Below, piece by piece: positions 40,961-49,330 of a stretch of 64,000 nt of DNA. The notes under the pieces were generated by a model that had not been told where the DNA came from, did not search any database, and saw only the letters and a program-made list of their open reading frames with translations. The stretch is from Saprospiraceae bacterium (GTDB taxonomy: Bacteria; Bacteroidota; Bacteroidia; Chitinophagales; Saprospiraceae): the NCBI GenBank assembly GCA_019638455.1, contig JAHBTU010000004.1:310001-374000 (forward strand). Direction: 5' to 3'. Both the position numbers and the translations under genes were made by a program. The first letter of the stretch is position 1. Each line of letters opens with the position of its first letter.

Positions 40961-42508
40961 TCACTCTCCTCCGTCGGTTTGTGCACGCAATACTGCGAAT
41001 TGGCCGATTTTTTTCCCATGTTCGAGGCCATCCTCGCTGTCGAAACGATAGTGGATGCAGCCGTAAATGCGCGATTCGGCGGCTTCCCTTGCCATCGCCT
41101 TCAAATCCGTAGCGTGGTCGGGGAACAGGTACGCCAGCACTTCTGCGGCGGCAGCCGAGAAGGTGGAGTGGCCGGAGGCGTAAGCAGGGAAATTGGGGAT
41201 ACCCGTCGCAGTGGTGATGTTTCTGTCTACCTCGGTGGGGCGCGGCAGCAGGTAATAGAATTTCACGTCCCAGCAGGCGATGCCGGCATCCTGCACGGCG
41301 GTGCACATCAGGGCCATGACGCGGGCCGCGCGAATCTCATTGAGTTGTTTTTCGTGAATCAATTGTGCGGCGCGGCGGTTCCAGTGTCCCGGTGGTGTGT
41401 ATGTGCCCACGCCATCGGCCCAATAGGTGGTGATGCGGAATTGTTCGCGGGTACGGTTTTTCGACATTTGGCGCAACTCTTCGATATTTCTCTCAAATTC
41501 AGGTGAGCCGGGTTGGGGTGGTGGAGGTAGGCGAAGGGAAATCATGGTGGCTTGGTCGAGGTTCCATGTTTTCACATTGCCAAAGAATGGCAGCATAGGT
41601 GCGCGGGCGGGCACGTCGAGGCTGTGCCATTGATTCGTGATGCCCCGGCTTTCCGCGTCGGCACGCAGGTTGGCAAAGGCTGCTTGGTTGTTGGCCATGC
41701 CCATTCGGTCAGTTTTTGCGTAGTCAATGATGCGGGCAGCCACCGCAGCGCCCAATGCCTCGCCAGCATCGAGGTCGCTCTGCACGTTGGCGCCTGCCCA
41801 CAGACGGCTGTTTTTGTGTTCACTTGCCAAGTCTGTCAGGTATTGTACTTCGCCGGGGAAGAGGAACTTAAGCACCTCGCGCGACGCGGCGGCCACCACA
41901 GCATCTTCGGAAGGATAGGAGGGTAGGTCGTTCGTCGGGATAAGTGGCTGGATGGACGCATCATTTTTGTAGGGCGCCAAGCGGTTGTGTTCGAATTTGG
42001 CACGCCAAGCCGTCACCAGCGCATCGTATTGAGCCACTGCCAAGAGTGCGAACGCACGAGAGGCATACGGAGGATTGGCAAAGGGGAATCGTGGATAAGT
42101 GGTGGGGTCCATGGGGTTGGGGGCAGGGTAAGTGCCGTCGGCGTTGTAGTTGGGCGGCACGTTGTAATTGGCGGCCAGTTCGCGGGCGATTGCGTGCCAG
42201 CGCATCACCCCGTTGGCACCCCAGTGACGGGCGAGTTCCTGTTGCTGAGATGTGGCAGCACCCATTTTTGCTTTCAGGTCGGCCAATTCAGCCTGATATG
42301 CCGCTGACGCGGCGGCTTCGGGTGCTGGCACGGCGATTTCGGCGCCGTTGGCAAGGATGTAAGTTTTCCAGTTGGCCGCTCCAGCGTCGAGGCTGGTTTC
42401 GGGGTAAAACTCGTAGGCGGGGCTGTCTATGTTTTTGTCGCAGTAGCTGAGCGAAAACAGCAGGCCAAGGCTCAATGCGATGCGGTAGGTGTATGTTATC
42501 TTATTCAT
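40961..42508 (-). CDS. Second PAP2/vanadium-haloperoxidase-like protein (lipoprotein)
   Basis: 515 residues with a lipoprotein-like start (LSLGLLFSLSYCDKNI). Long helical region with AFALLAVAQYDALVTAW and EDAVVAAASREVLKFLFPGE, then motif 1 WDVKFYYLLPRPTEVDR, motif 2 FPAYASGHSTFSAAAAEVL and motif 3 SRIYGCIHYRFDSEDG-LEHGKKIG. The Ser-Gly-His of motif 2 and His of motif 3 are intact. It is expected to bind vanadate or phosphate. It starts 43 bases after the beta-barrel gene at 42552 and is followed by a strong terminator, so the two form a closed operon. Confidence 0.85.
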   Translation of the reverse strand: MNKITYTYRIALSLGLLFSLSYCDKNIDSPAYEFYPETSLDAGAANWKTYILANGAEIAVPAPEAAASAAYQAELADLKAKMGAATSQQQELARHWGANGVMRWHAIARELAANYNVPPNYNADGTYPAPNPMDPTTYPRFPFANPPYASRAFALLAVAQYDALVTAWRAKFEHNRLAPYKNDASIQPLIPTNDLPSYPSEDAVVAAASREVLKFLFPGEVQYLTDLASEHKNSRLWAGANVQSDLDAGEALGAAVAARIIDYAKTDRMGMANNQAAFANLRADAESRGITNQWHSLDVPARAPMLPFFGNVKTWNLDQATMISLRLPPPPQPGSPEFERNIEELRQMSKNRTREQFRITTYWADGVGTYTPPGHWNRRAAQLIHEKQLNEIRAARVMALMCTAVQDAGIACWDVKFYYLLPRPTEVDRNITTATGIPNFPAYASGHSTFSAAAAEVLAYLFPDHATDLKAMAREAAESRIYGCIHYRFDSEDGLEHGKKIGQFAVLRAQTDGGE

Positions 42509-42551
42509 GGAAAATCAATTTTTTGACAAAGTGCGGTGTGTGAAATTGTGT

Positions 42552-43460
42552 TTAGCGTTGGCCACCCATCGTGAAAAAATAGGTGATGCCGCCAGAGAGC
42601 ACAGTGCTTTGCCCCATGTTGCGTCCGTTCAGGACTTTGCCTGCGGAGGCTTGCACTGCCAAACCTTGCCAGATGAAGTATTTGGCGTAGATGCCGGCAG
42701 TGGTTGCTTGCATTTTATTGGTAGGTTGAGGCATCTCGTTGTAGCGAATGTCGTCGCCGCTGGTGCCGGTGAGGTAATCGAGCCAGACTTCCGCCTGAAA
42801 CCTTGGATTGATGAAGCCCAATCTGCCGGTGGCATCTATCATGTTGGGTACCGGCACCTCGTCGGTCTCGTATTGTTGGTTGTTGAAAAGATAGGAGTCG
42901 CGGTCGAGTTTGGTGTTGCTGCGCCAGGTGTGGCCCGCTTGCGCGGTGGCGTAAATGCCGAGTGCGGTCGTGTAGTTGAGGATGCCGCGCAAGGAGGCAT
43001 TTTTGGTCTGAAGGCCGATGCTGAAAGGAAGGAAATCAGGCACATAGTCGCTGACAGGGAAGGAAAATCCGCCCGTGGCTTGCACCTTGAAGGTGCCAAA
43101 TTCGGATTCCGACTTGAATGGCTGATATTTCACGAACAGCGCGAGGTCTTGCAATCCGCTTTGGCCGGACAGGTAGCTATCGCTGCTTGTCCAGACGTAA
43201 GGCAGCCCCACCATTACGTTGAGGTTGTCGGTGATGCCGTAGTTGGTCATCAGCATCACGTTTTGGCCAACGAAGGTGCCGAGATTCAGGTTGGAGCGTT
43301 TGTTGGTGCCTTCCCAGTATTCGTCCCAGCTGCTGTGGGAGTATTGGAGCAGGGTACACCATTGCCGTTGATTCATCATCAAGGCATCGGTGGGCATTTG
43401 AGCCGATGCGATTTGGAAAGTGGCCGCGAATAACACGGCGAGCAAGTAAAGTTTGCGCAT
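42552..43460 (-). CDS. Outer-membrane beta-barrel protein, paralogue of the one at 13739
   Basis: 302 residues with signal peptide (LYLLAVLFAATFQIASAQ). Barrel strands include NVMLMTNYGITDNLNVMVGLP, LQDLALFVKYQPFKSES, TFKVQATGGFSFPVSDY and the terminal GGITYFFTMGGQR. It shares architecture and motifs with the barrel at 13739-14617 (GLPY, Q-D-x-ALF-x-KY, NGRN-x-G). It precedes the second PAP2-family gene by 43 bases. A TACGTTTG -7 element lies 34 bases upstream. It may form the outer-membrane port for the substrate or product of the haloperoxidase-like enzyme; that is inference. Confidence 0.8.
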   Translation of the reverse strand: MRKLYLLAVLFAATFQIASAQMPTDALMMNQRQWCTLLQYSHSSWDEYWEGTNKRSNLNLGTFVGQNVMLMTNYGITDNLNVMVGLPYVWTSSDSYLSGQSGLQDLALFVKYQPFKSESEFGTFKVQATGGFSFPVSDYVPDFLPFSIGLQTKNASLRGILNYTTALGIYATAQAGHTWRSNTKLDRDSYLFNNQQYETDEVPVPNMIDATGRLGFINPRFQAEVWLDYLTGTSGDDIRYNEMPQPTNKMQATTAGIYAKYFIWQGLAVQASAGKVLNGRNMGQSTVLSGGITYFFTMGGQR

Positions 43461-43493
43461 ATACGATAGCGTTTTTGTTCAAAAAAACTCCCG

Positions 43494-43501
43494 CAAACGT
43501 A
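43494..43501 (-). promoter_or_regulatory. -7 element (TACGTTTG) of the beta-barrel/haloperoxidase operon
   Basis: Minus-strand exact TAnnTTTG match, 33 bases before the ATG at 43460. No TTG at the expected -33 distance. Confidence 0.5.
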
Positions 43502-43585
43502 TAAGCATAAATAATTTGGAGAGATTAGAATAGGCTTAGAATCACAGTCGGGGCGTGTGGCTGTGCTTTTGGGTTGGTATTTTTT

Positions 43586-43652
43586 AAAAAAAGCCATCCC
43601 GAACATTGGGGCCAAACCGCGTTTGCGTTTTTCCCAAAACTCGAGATGGCTT
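43586..43652 (-). terminator. Possible terminator after the DUF4394 gene
   Basis: Minus strand: AAGCCATC (43645-43652) pairs with GATGGCTT (43591-43598), with a long loop, followed by a run of T (plus-strand A at 43586-43592). Confidence 0.5.
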
Positions 43653-43685
43653 GTTGATTTCAAAGAGTGCGGTTCAAAGACGATT

Positions 43686-46073
43686 TTAGCGCCGCAACAC
43701 CACGCGCTTCACCAGCCTGTCTCCATTCGTTGAGGAAAACTCGATGAAATACAAGCCATCGGCGAGGCTTTCCGGGAACACGATTTGGTCGAAATCGAGG
43801 CCGTTCACGGTGTAGTTCATCACCTCTTGTCCTTGTGCGTTCATGGCGCGGATTTGCAATTGGCTGCCAGCCCAGTCGGTGAGGTCGGCAAAAACCGCCC
43901 CACTCGTTGGGTTGGGGTAGATGCGCACGTCTTTTTCTTCCTGCAATGCAGCAGCGCCGTCGCTGCGGTCGTCGGCGGAGCCATCGTCGTCGAGACTGGA
44001 TGTGCCGACCGTGCAGTTGAACACATTGAGGTAAGCCGAGTGGTAGCCACTATTGCCAACGCGGGAAATGACTTGAATGTAACTTGGGTTGGCGACCGAC
44101 GGGAGCGTGTATTCAAAGATGTCCGTTTGGCCGTTGGCGATGCCGTCGCTGCCTGTTTCCTTGAATCGGATGGAATAGAAGGGCGAAAAATTGGGGTTGC
44201 GCACCTCATAGCTGCGACCTGCCGGGGAGGTGTAGGTTGAGTTGTTGGCGGGGCCTTTCGCCACCACCCCTTTCGGCAGTTGGAAAGCGGTATAAAAAAG
44301 TTTGTCGGCGCAATTGTTGGTGACGCGGATGCGGTAGGTTTTGTTGCCGGAGCCATCTTTCGTGACGGTGAGCACCTCGTATTTCATGCAGTTGATGGTT
44401 TTTGCGTCGCAGGCGGTCTCAATGGGCTGAATGACCACTGCGATGTCTCTGATGGCGATGCCATTGCCGATGCGGCCAATCAAAGTGGCAGCCCCTGTGG
44501 CGAGGTCGAGGCGATACAGATTGTCGTTGGAGGAAGTGCCGGGGTTGGCTGCCAGATACGCCACATTGGAGCCGTTGAAGGGGTTGTAGAAAATGTCCAT
44601 GTCAGCGGTGGCATCGGCGAGGTTGATGGCGATGCCTGTGGTGCCGACGGTGTTCAGCACGCCGTCGTTGGGCGGTATCTGGGTAGTGAGTACGCTGAGC
44701 GAGTCATCGAAGTTATACAGGGTGGTGGTCGTGGCACCGTTGAAGCTGTTGGTGTAGGCCACCGTGCCGATGGAGGGGTCTTTGCCCGCGTTGATATCGG
44801 CTGCGGCAAAAACGAGGTTGCCATCGGTGGCCACCAACGCGCCCGTGACGGGGTGTAGGCGGAAGTTGGAGTTGTCGCTGCCCGTCACGCGGATGCGGTC
44901 CACGGTTGGATTGAAATCAAAGCCAACTTTCCCCATGTTGGGTTTCAGGATGAACGAGGCGGGACCAATCGGAGTGGCAGCGCCAGAAGCGAGATTGAGG
45001 GTATAAAGTCGGCCTTCGCCAGTCATGGCATTGTAGCCGAGCGCATAGAGTTCGCCGGTAGCGGGGCGAAAATCCATGCCCACCACCGTCTGACCCGCAG
45101 CGATGCCACTAAGCGGCACGATGTTGCGAACGATGCCCGGCATGCCCGAATCAAAAGAAAGCAGGAAATTGTTGGCGGCAAGTGCCCACACGATTTGGCC
45201 GGAGATGGTGGCTGGAATGGTGCGGTCAATGAGCACGGCTATGTCGCTGACCGGGATGCCAAGGTCGCCGACGAAGGTTGTTTGGCCTGTCATCAAGTTG
45301 ATGCCGAAAAGACTGCTGGTCGAGCTGGTGCCGACATTGGCGACGAGGAAGGCGCGGTTCATGTTGGCTGCTGCGTCGAAAGTGATGTCCATGTCCACCA
45401 TCGAGTTGGTGCTGTTCACCATGATGCCCGATGTGCCGATGGTGTTCAGGGTGCCGTTGTTGGGCGGTATTTGGGTGGTCAGCACGTTGAGTGCCACGTC
45501 GTAATTGTAAAGGGTGGTGGCGGTGGCGCCGACATAGCTGTTGGTGTATGCCACTGCACCGATGTTGGGCATGGCGGCAGCGTTGGGGTCGGCGGCGGCA
45601 AAAGCCAAATCGCCATCGGTAGCGGCCAAGGTCCCGTTGATGGGGTTGAGCCGGAAGTTGGAGCCATCGCTTCCGGTGACGCGGATGCGGTCCACGGTGG
45701 GATTGAAGTCGAAGCCAACCATGCCCATGTTGGGGTTGAGCATGAAAGCGGCGGCCCCGACGGGCGTGGCGACGGCGGTGTTGCGGTTGAGGGTGTAGAG
45801 CCGCGCTTGCCCGTTGCTGGCATTGTAGCCAAGCACAAAGAGCTCGCCTGTGTTGGGGCGAAAATCCAGCCCCACGATTTCTTGTCCCATTGCCACACCG
45901 CTAATCAGCCTGCTATCGAGCAAGTTGGCGGGCGCGTTGGCCATGAACGAGACGAGGTTGTTGCCGGAAAGGGCGTAGATGGTTTGGGCGTTCAGGTGAT
46001 TGCCTAAAAAAGGCAAAGCGACGAGGGTTGCTCCCAAGACGAGTTTGGAAAGCGGTGTGAACAACTTTGACAT
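43686..46073 (-). CDS. Double DUF4394 protein with T9SS sorting domain
   Basis: 795 residues with a signal peptide (ALPFLGNHLNAQ). Residues ~30-285 and ~300-560 are two tandem DUF4394 domains, each with IVGLDFRPNTGELFVLGYN, NPNMGMVGFDFNPTVDRIRV and SNFRLNPI-type blocks. The second copy is highly similar to the first, so it is a duplication. A short Ig-like region (TYRIRVTNNCADKLFY) follows, then the T9SS C-terminal domain from VRIYPNPTSGAVFADLTDW to DRLVKRVVLRR. It is exported by the type IX system; role unknown. A heptamer repeat array lies 130 bases upstream of its start. Confidence 0.9.
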   Translation of the reverse strand: MSKLFTPLSKLVLGATLVALPFLGNHLNAQTIYALSGNNLVSFMANAPANLLDSRLISGVAMGQEIVGLDFRPNTGELFVLGYNASNGQARLYTLNRNTAVATPVGAAAFMLNPNMGMVGFDFNPTVDRIRVTGSDGSNFRLNPINGTLAATDGDLAFAAADPNAAAMPNIGAVAYTNSYVGATATTLYNYDVALNVLTTQIPPNNGTLNTIGTSGIMVNSTNSMVDMDITFDAAANMNRAFLVANVGTSSTSSLFGINLMTGQTTFVGDLGIPVSDIAVLIDRTIPATISGQIVWALAANNFLLSFDSGMPGIVRNIVPLSGIAAGQTVVGMDFRPATGELYALGYNAMTGEGRLYTLNLASGAATPIGPASFILKPNMGKVGFDFNPTVDRIRVTGSDNSNFRLHPVTGALVATDGNLVFAAADINAGKDPSIGTVAYTNSFNGATTTTLYNFDDSLSVLTTQIPPNDGVLNTVGTTGIAINLADATADMDIFYNPFNGSNVAYLAANPGTSSNDNLYRLDLATGAATLIGRIGNGIAIRDIAVVIQPIETACDAKTINCMKYEVLTVTKDGSGNKTYRIRVTNNCADKLFYTAFQLPKGVVAKGPANNSTYTSPAGRSYEVRNPNFSPFYSIRFKETGSDGIANGQTDIFEYTLPSVANPSYIQVISRVGNSGYHSAYLNVFNCTVGTSSLDDDGSADDRSDGAAALQEEKDVRIYPNPTSGAVFADLTDWAGSQLQIRAMNAQGQEVMNYTVNGLDFDQIVFPESLADGLYFIEFSSTNGDRLVKRVVLRR

Positions 46074-46205
46074 GATGGTAGTTGGATTTGAACTGTTTGA
46101 AAAAATGGTTTCAGCACAGGCAGGGGGCGGTGCCTGTTTTCCAACTACGAGTGGTATGTTGCTTTTGGATTTCGGAATCGCGAAAAAACGAGAAAAGGTA
46201 AAACT

Positions 46206-46420
46206 TGGGTAGAGGGTAGAAGGTAGAGGGTGGAAGGTAGAGGGTAGAAGGTAGAGGGTAGAAGGTAGAAGGTAGAGGGTGGAAGGTAGAAGGTAGAGGG
46301 TGGAAGGTAGAGGGTAGAAGGTAGAGGGTGGAAGGTAGAGGGTGGAAGGTAGAGGGTGGAAGGTAGAGGGTAGAAGGTAGAGGGTGGAAGGTAGAGGGTA
46401 GAGGGCGGAAGGTAGAGGGC
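46206..46420 (+). repeat. Heptanucleotide tandem array (GGTAGAG / GGTAGAA / GGTGGAA)
   Basis: About thirty 7-base units alternating GGTAGAG with GGTAGAA or GGTGGAA. It is open in the minus frames as repeats of PSTLYLP / PSTFYPL, but I take that as chance, not a protein. It lies upstream of the DUF4394 gene. Confidence 0.9.
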
Positions 46421-46615
46421 TGGCTGTGAGACCTGATTTTGGGTTGCATACTGTTTCAATGGAGATGAAATCAGCCCTCTACCTAAGTATTTACGAGAAA
46501 AGATAGTTTGGTTAACGTGAGTTCGGGGTTAACGAAGCCAATCAGTACTTGAGTTGGGGCGTCACTCGCTCATTTCGCAGCAATTGTTCAATAGATTATT
46601 GGGTGATAGCTCCGC

Positions 46616-46678
46616 GAAACATGAATCATCCCATATTCAGCCCAGCTGGGGCAAAAATTCGGGATGATTCATGTTTAG
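46616..46678. repeat. Palindrome with GGGATGATTCATGTTT
   Basis: A ~16-bp stem ~80 bases downstream of the CRTAC1-like gene stop. It shares GGGATGA-nn-CATGTTTA with the hairpin at 60361-60404, and both arms carry compensating differences. Confidence 0.7.
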
Positions 46679-46756
46679 GGTGTTCGCTCTCTACGCAATT
46701 GATTTTTAAAGAATTAATCTCCGAACTCACGCTTGGGCACTATCCTGCCTCATGCT

Positions 46757-49051
46757 TTACTCCGTTGGGGCGCACATGGGAATAGAGCCGTCCGCTTTTC
46801 TGAAAACCAGTTTTTTCAGTTGCACTTGCTGGTATCCTTCTGTGCCTTCCTTGATTTTGAGGAGTTGGTTGGGCTGCACATTGGTCACCGTTTGGGTGAT
46901 GCCGCTGGCAGGCCATTGGATGGTGATTTCGTCAATCATCGTTGCTGCGCCAATGCCAATCTCGCGGCGCAGGGGCGAGCAACCGAAGCTGGCACCTGAA
47001 TTGACCTCGCGGTAAACCATTCGTTTTTTGCCGTTTTCGGTAAATTTTACCGTCACCTTTGCCCCGATGGCGGCTCGGTTGGATTTTGTTCCTTCGAGTT
47101 TTAGGTAAATCCATTGGTTGGCGTTCTCTTCCATGTTCAGATAAAGGGAACTTGGGTAAGCATCGCCACGAAATGCGCCGCCCATATCGGTAAATATGTC
47201 TTGGTCGCCGTCATTATCAAGGTCGGCAAACGCGACACCATGACCTTTTTGCAAATTCCCGACACGGGCTGCGACCGTCACATCCTCGAACCTCTTGCCC
47301 TCTATGTTTTTCAGCAATTTGTTGGGCACCAACGAACGGTAATTGGGGTTGCCTGTGCCGAAGTAAAGGTCAAGGAAACCGTCGTTGTCAATGTCGCCGA
47401 AATTGGCCCCCATGGCGAACACTATCGGGTTGAGATTGGCTTTTTGCGACACATCGGAGAAGGTGCCGTCGCGGTTGTTTTTAAAAAGCCTGACTTTTCC
47501 TGTTTCGTCGTCGGCTTTTTTCAATGCCTCCAATGCGGCATAGTGGGATAGCGGGCGGTCGAAATCGTAGTTGCAGACGAAAATATCAAGCCAGCCGTCG
47601 TTGTCGAAGTCGAAAAAGCCCGTAGGAAAGGTGCGGCTCCCTTTTTGGAATCCAGCTTTTTCATTGACGACGCCGAACTTGGGGGGCGAATTGAGCACTC
47701 TCTGATTTTCGAGCAACAAAAACTGGCCATGTTGTGTGGAGATGAAAATGTCGGGCCATCCATCGTTGTTGTAGTCCCCAGAGGCGACACCTTTCACATA
47801 AGCAACTATGTGTACCAAGTTGGGCAATGCCGTGTTGGTGAAGGTGCCGTCCTGATTGTTGAGATACAGCTCACATGGGTGCAAATCTTCGGGCGATGTG
47901 GTTTCGTTTCCGATAAACACGTCGAGCCAGCCATCGTTGTTGAAGTCGTTCCAAGTGGCGGTCTGGGTGGGATGGAATGATAAGATGCCAGCCGCCTCGG
48001 TCACGTCGGTAAAGGTGCCATCCCCGTTGTTGCGCAGCAATGAATTGGGCTGGTTGCCAAAACCAAATTGGCCCTGCCAGCCGCCGCGAAGCACGAAGAT
48101 GTCCAGCCAGCCGTCATTGTTGTAATCCGTTGAGGTCATGTTCAGCCCTCCGGTGATGGCGCTGAGACCCGACGGCTGGGAAAGGTCGGAAAAAGTGCCA
48201 TCGCCATTGTTGCGGAAAAAGTGCATGGGGTCGTCAAGCCCCCAAGCAGAGCTAACGATGTCCAAAAAACCATCGTTGTCGAAATCATCCACGATGACAC
48301 CGCCAGAGCGATTGTTGGTGTTGAGTTTCAAGTCGGGTGCCAAATCGAGAAAAGGTGTCACACGTTGGCTGGCTGTATATTTGTCGAGATTGGGGATGAG
48401 CCATTGAGCAGGCACTTTTGCGGGATACTCCCCCAAAGTCATGTAAGCGATATTGAGCAGCCAGCGGGAGTCATAGTCATCGGGGTCTTGCGTGAGCAGC
48501 TTTTCATACACTTGTATGGCCTTTCGCGACCCCGTTTTGTCGTGGTGAACGCCACCACCTTTTATCGGCAGGATGCAGGATTCGGCGTTGTGGCCATCCA
48601 CGCAATTGTTGCGCTCGCCCAAACGCAGATAGGCGACGCCAAGGCCCTTCAACACTCTTTTGAGCGCGGTGGTGTCTTCTTGGACGTACTTCAGCAAATC
48701 CTCGTAAATCGCCACTGATTGCGCCTCGTCGCCATATTCCAGCAGCGTGGCGGCTTTGACAAATTGCATATTGAGCCGTTGCGCCATGTCATTGCCAGCC
48801 GCCGCTATGACCGAATCGCTGAACTGAATGCGCCTATCTGAAGCGTAAAGGTTATCGGGGTGCAATGACTTTTGCCGAACTTCGGCAAGCAGGTCTATCA
48901 TTTTCTGGTGCGAATTGGGGGCTGTGGGCTTGGCAGGCTCGTCTCCACAGGCGCTGAAAAAAAGCGTGAACGCAAGGGCAAAAAGCAAAACACGGTATAT
49001 GCAGAAATGGGCCGGACAAGCCCTTCCTAGGAACATTAGCATAGCAGTCAA
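46757..49051 (-). CDS. CRTAC1-like lipoprotein: VCBS/FG-GAP repeats with UnbV/ASPIC domain
   Basis: 764 residues. The start region (MTAMLMFLGRACPAHFCIYR then LLFALAFTLFFSACGDE) gives a lipoprotein with the lipobox Cys near residue 35; which of three close Met codons is used is uncertain. Residues ~45-210 are TPR-like (EDLLKYVQEDTTALKRVLKG, GSRKAIQVYEKLLTQDPDDYDS). From ~235 to ~640 there are FG-GAP/VCBS repeats such as VDDFDNDGFLDIVSSAWG and ADLDNDGDQDIFTDMGG, with DxDxDG calcium-binding signatures. The end (GAKVTVKFTENGKKRM, EVNSGASFGCSPLRREIGIG) is the UnbV/ASPIC domain. It is likely a cell-surface binding protein; function unknown. Confidence 0.9.
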   Translation of the reverse strand: MTAMLMFLGRACPAHFCIYRVLLFALAFTLFFSACGDEPAKPTAPNSHQKMIDLLAEVRQKSLHPDNLYASDRRIQFSDSVIAAAGNDMAQRLNMQFVKAATLLEYGDEAQSVAIYEDLLKYVQEDTTALKRVLKGLGVAYLRLGERNNCVDGHNAESCILPIKGGGVHHDKTGSRKAIQVYEKLLTQDPDDYDSRWLLNIAYMTLGEYPAKVPAQWLIPNLDKYTASQRVTPFLDLAPDLKLNTNNRSGGVIVDDFDNDGFLDIVSSAWGLDDPMHFFRNNGDGTFSDLSQPSGLSAITGGLNMTSTDYNNDGWLDIFVLRGGWQGQFGFGNQPNSLLRNNGDGTFTDVTEAAGILSFHPTQTATWNDFNNDGWLDVFIGNETTSPEDLHPCELYLNNQDGTFTNTALPNLVHIVAYVKGVASGDYNNDGWPDIFISTQHGQFLLLENQRVLNSPPKFGVVNEKAGFQKGSRTFPTGFFDFDNDGWLDIFVCNYDFDRPLSHYAALEALKKADDETGKVRLFKNNRDGTFSDVSQKANLNPIVFAMGANFGDIDNDGFLDLYFGTGNPNYRSLVPNKLLKNIEGKRFEDVTVAARVGNLQKGHGVAFADLDNDGDQDIFTDMGGAFRGDAYPSSLYLNMEENANQWIYLKLEGTKSNRAAIGAKVTVKFTENGKKRMVYREVNSGASFGCSPLRREIGIGAATMIDEITIQWPASGITQTVTNVQPNQLLKIKEGTEGYQQVQLKKLVFRKADGSIPMCAPTE

Positions 49052-49330
49052 TGTGTTTTAAACAATTCTGATTCATTCAAATTTGTCAAAGAGCGGTCTC
49101 TAACAAATCATTTTCAGGGCAAACGTCTTCATCTTTTTTTAAAAAACGACTTAGAAGTTAATTAGAATGACAAGATTGCTCATGCGCGTCATTCTGGTTT
49201 AAGCCTTTGGGATTTTGTAACCGAAGTATTTTTCATCCTACCTTCGCCCGCGTTTTTCACCCGCCCAAATCCCGCGCTGTCGGGGTCGCCGCGGGTATTG
49301 CCCAACCATTTTTCTTTCCAAATACATTTT

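Larger units (their letters stand above)
46074..46756. other. Intergenic region with heptamer array and palindrome
   Basis: 680 bases between two co-directional minus-strand genes. It contains the heptamer array (46206-46420) and a hairpin with AAACATGAATCATCCC and GGGATGATTCATGTTT at ~46616-46678. I see no gene. Confidence 0.6.

Noticed and set aside
46145..46459. ORFs encoding PSTLYLP repeats on the minus strand
   Set aside because: They are readings of the 7-base array and overlap each other in two frames; no signal of selection on protein.
49164..49196. Short AGAATGAC / GTCATTCT palindrome as an operator for arginine deiminase
   Set aside because: It resembles the dispersed repeat at 20866-20977 and lies 135 bases from the start, so a repeat fragment is more likely.
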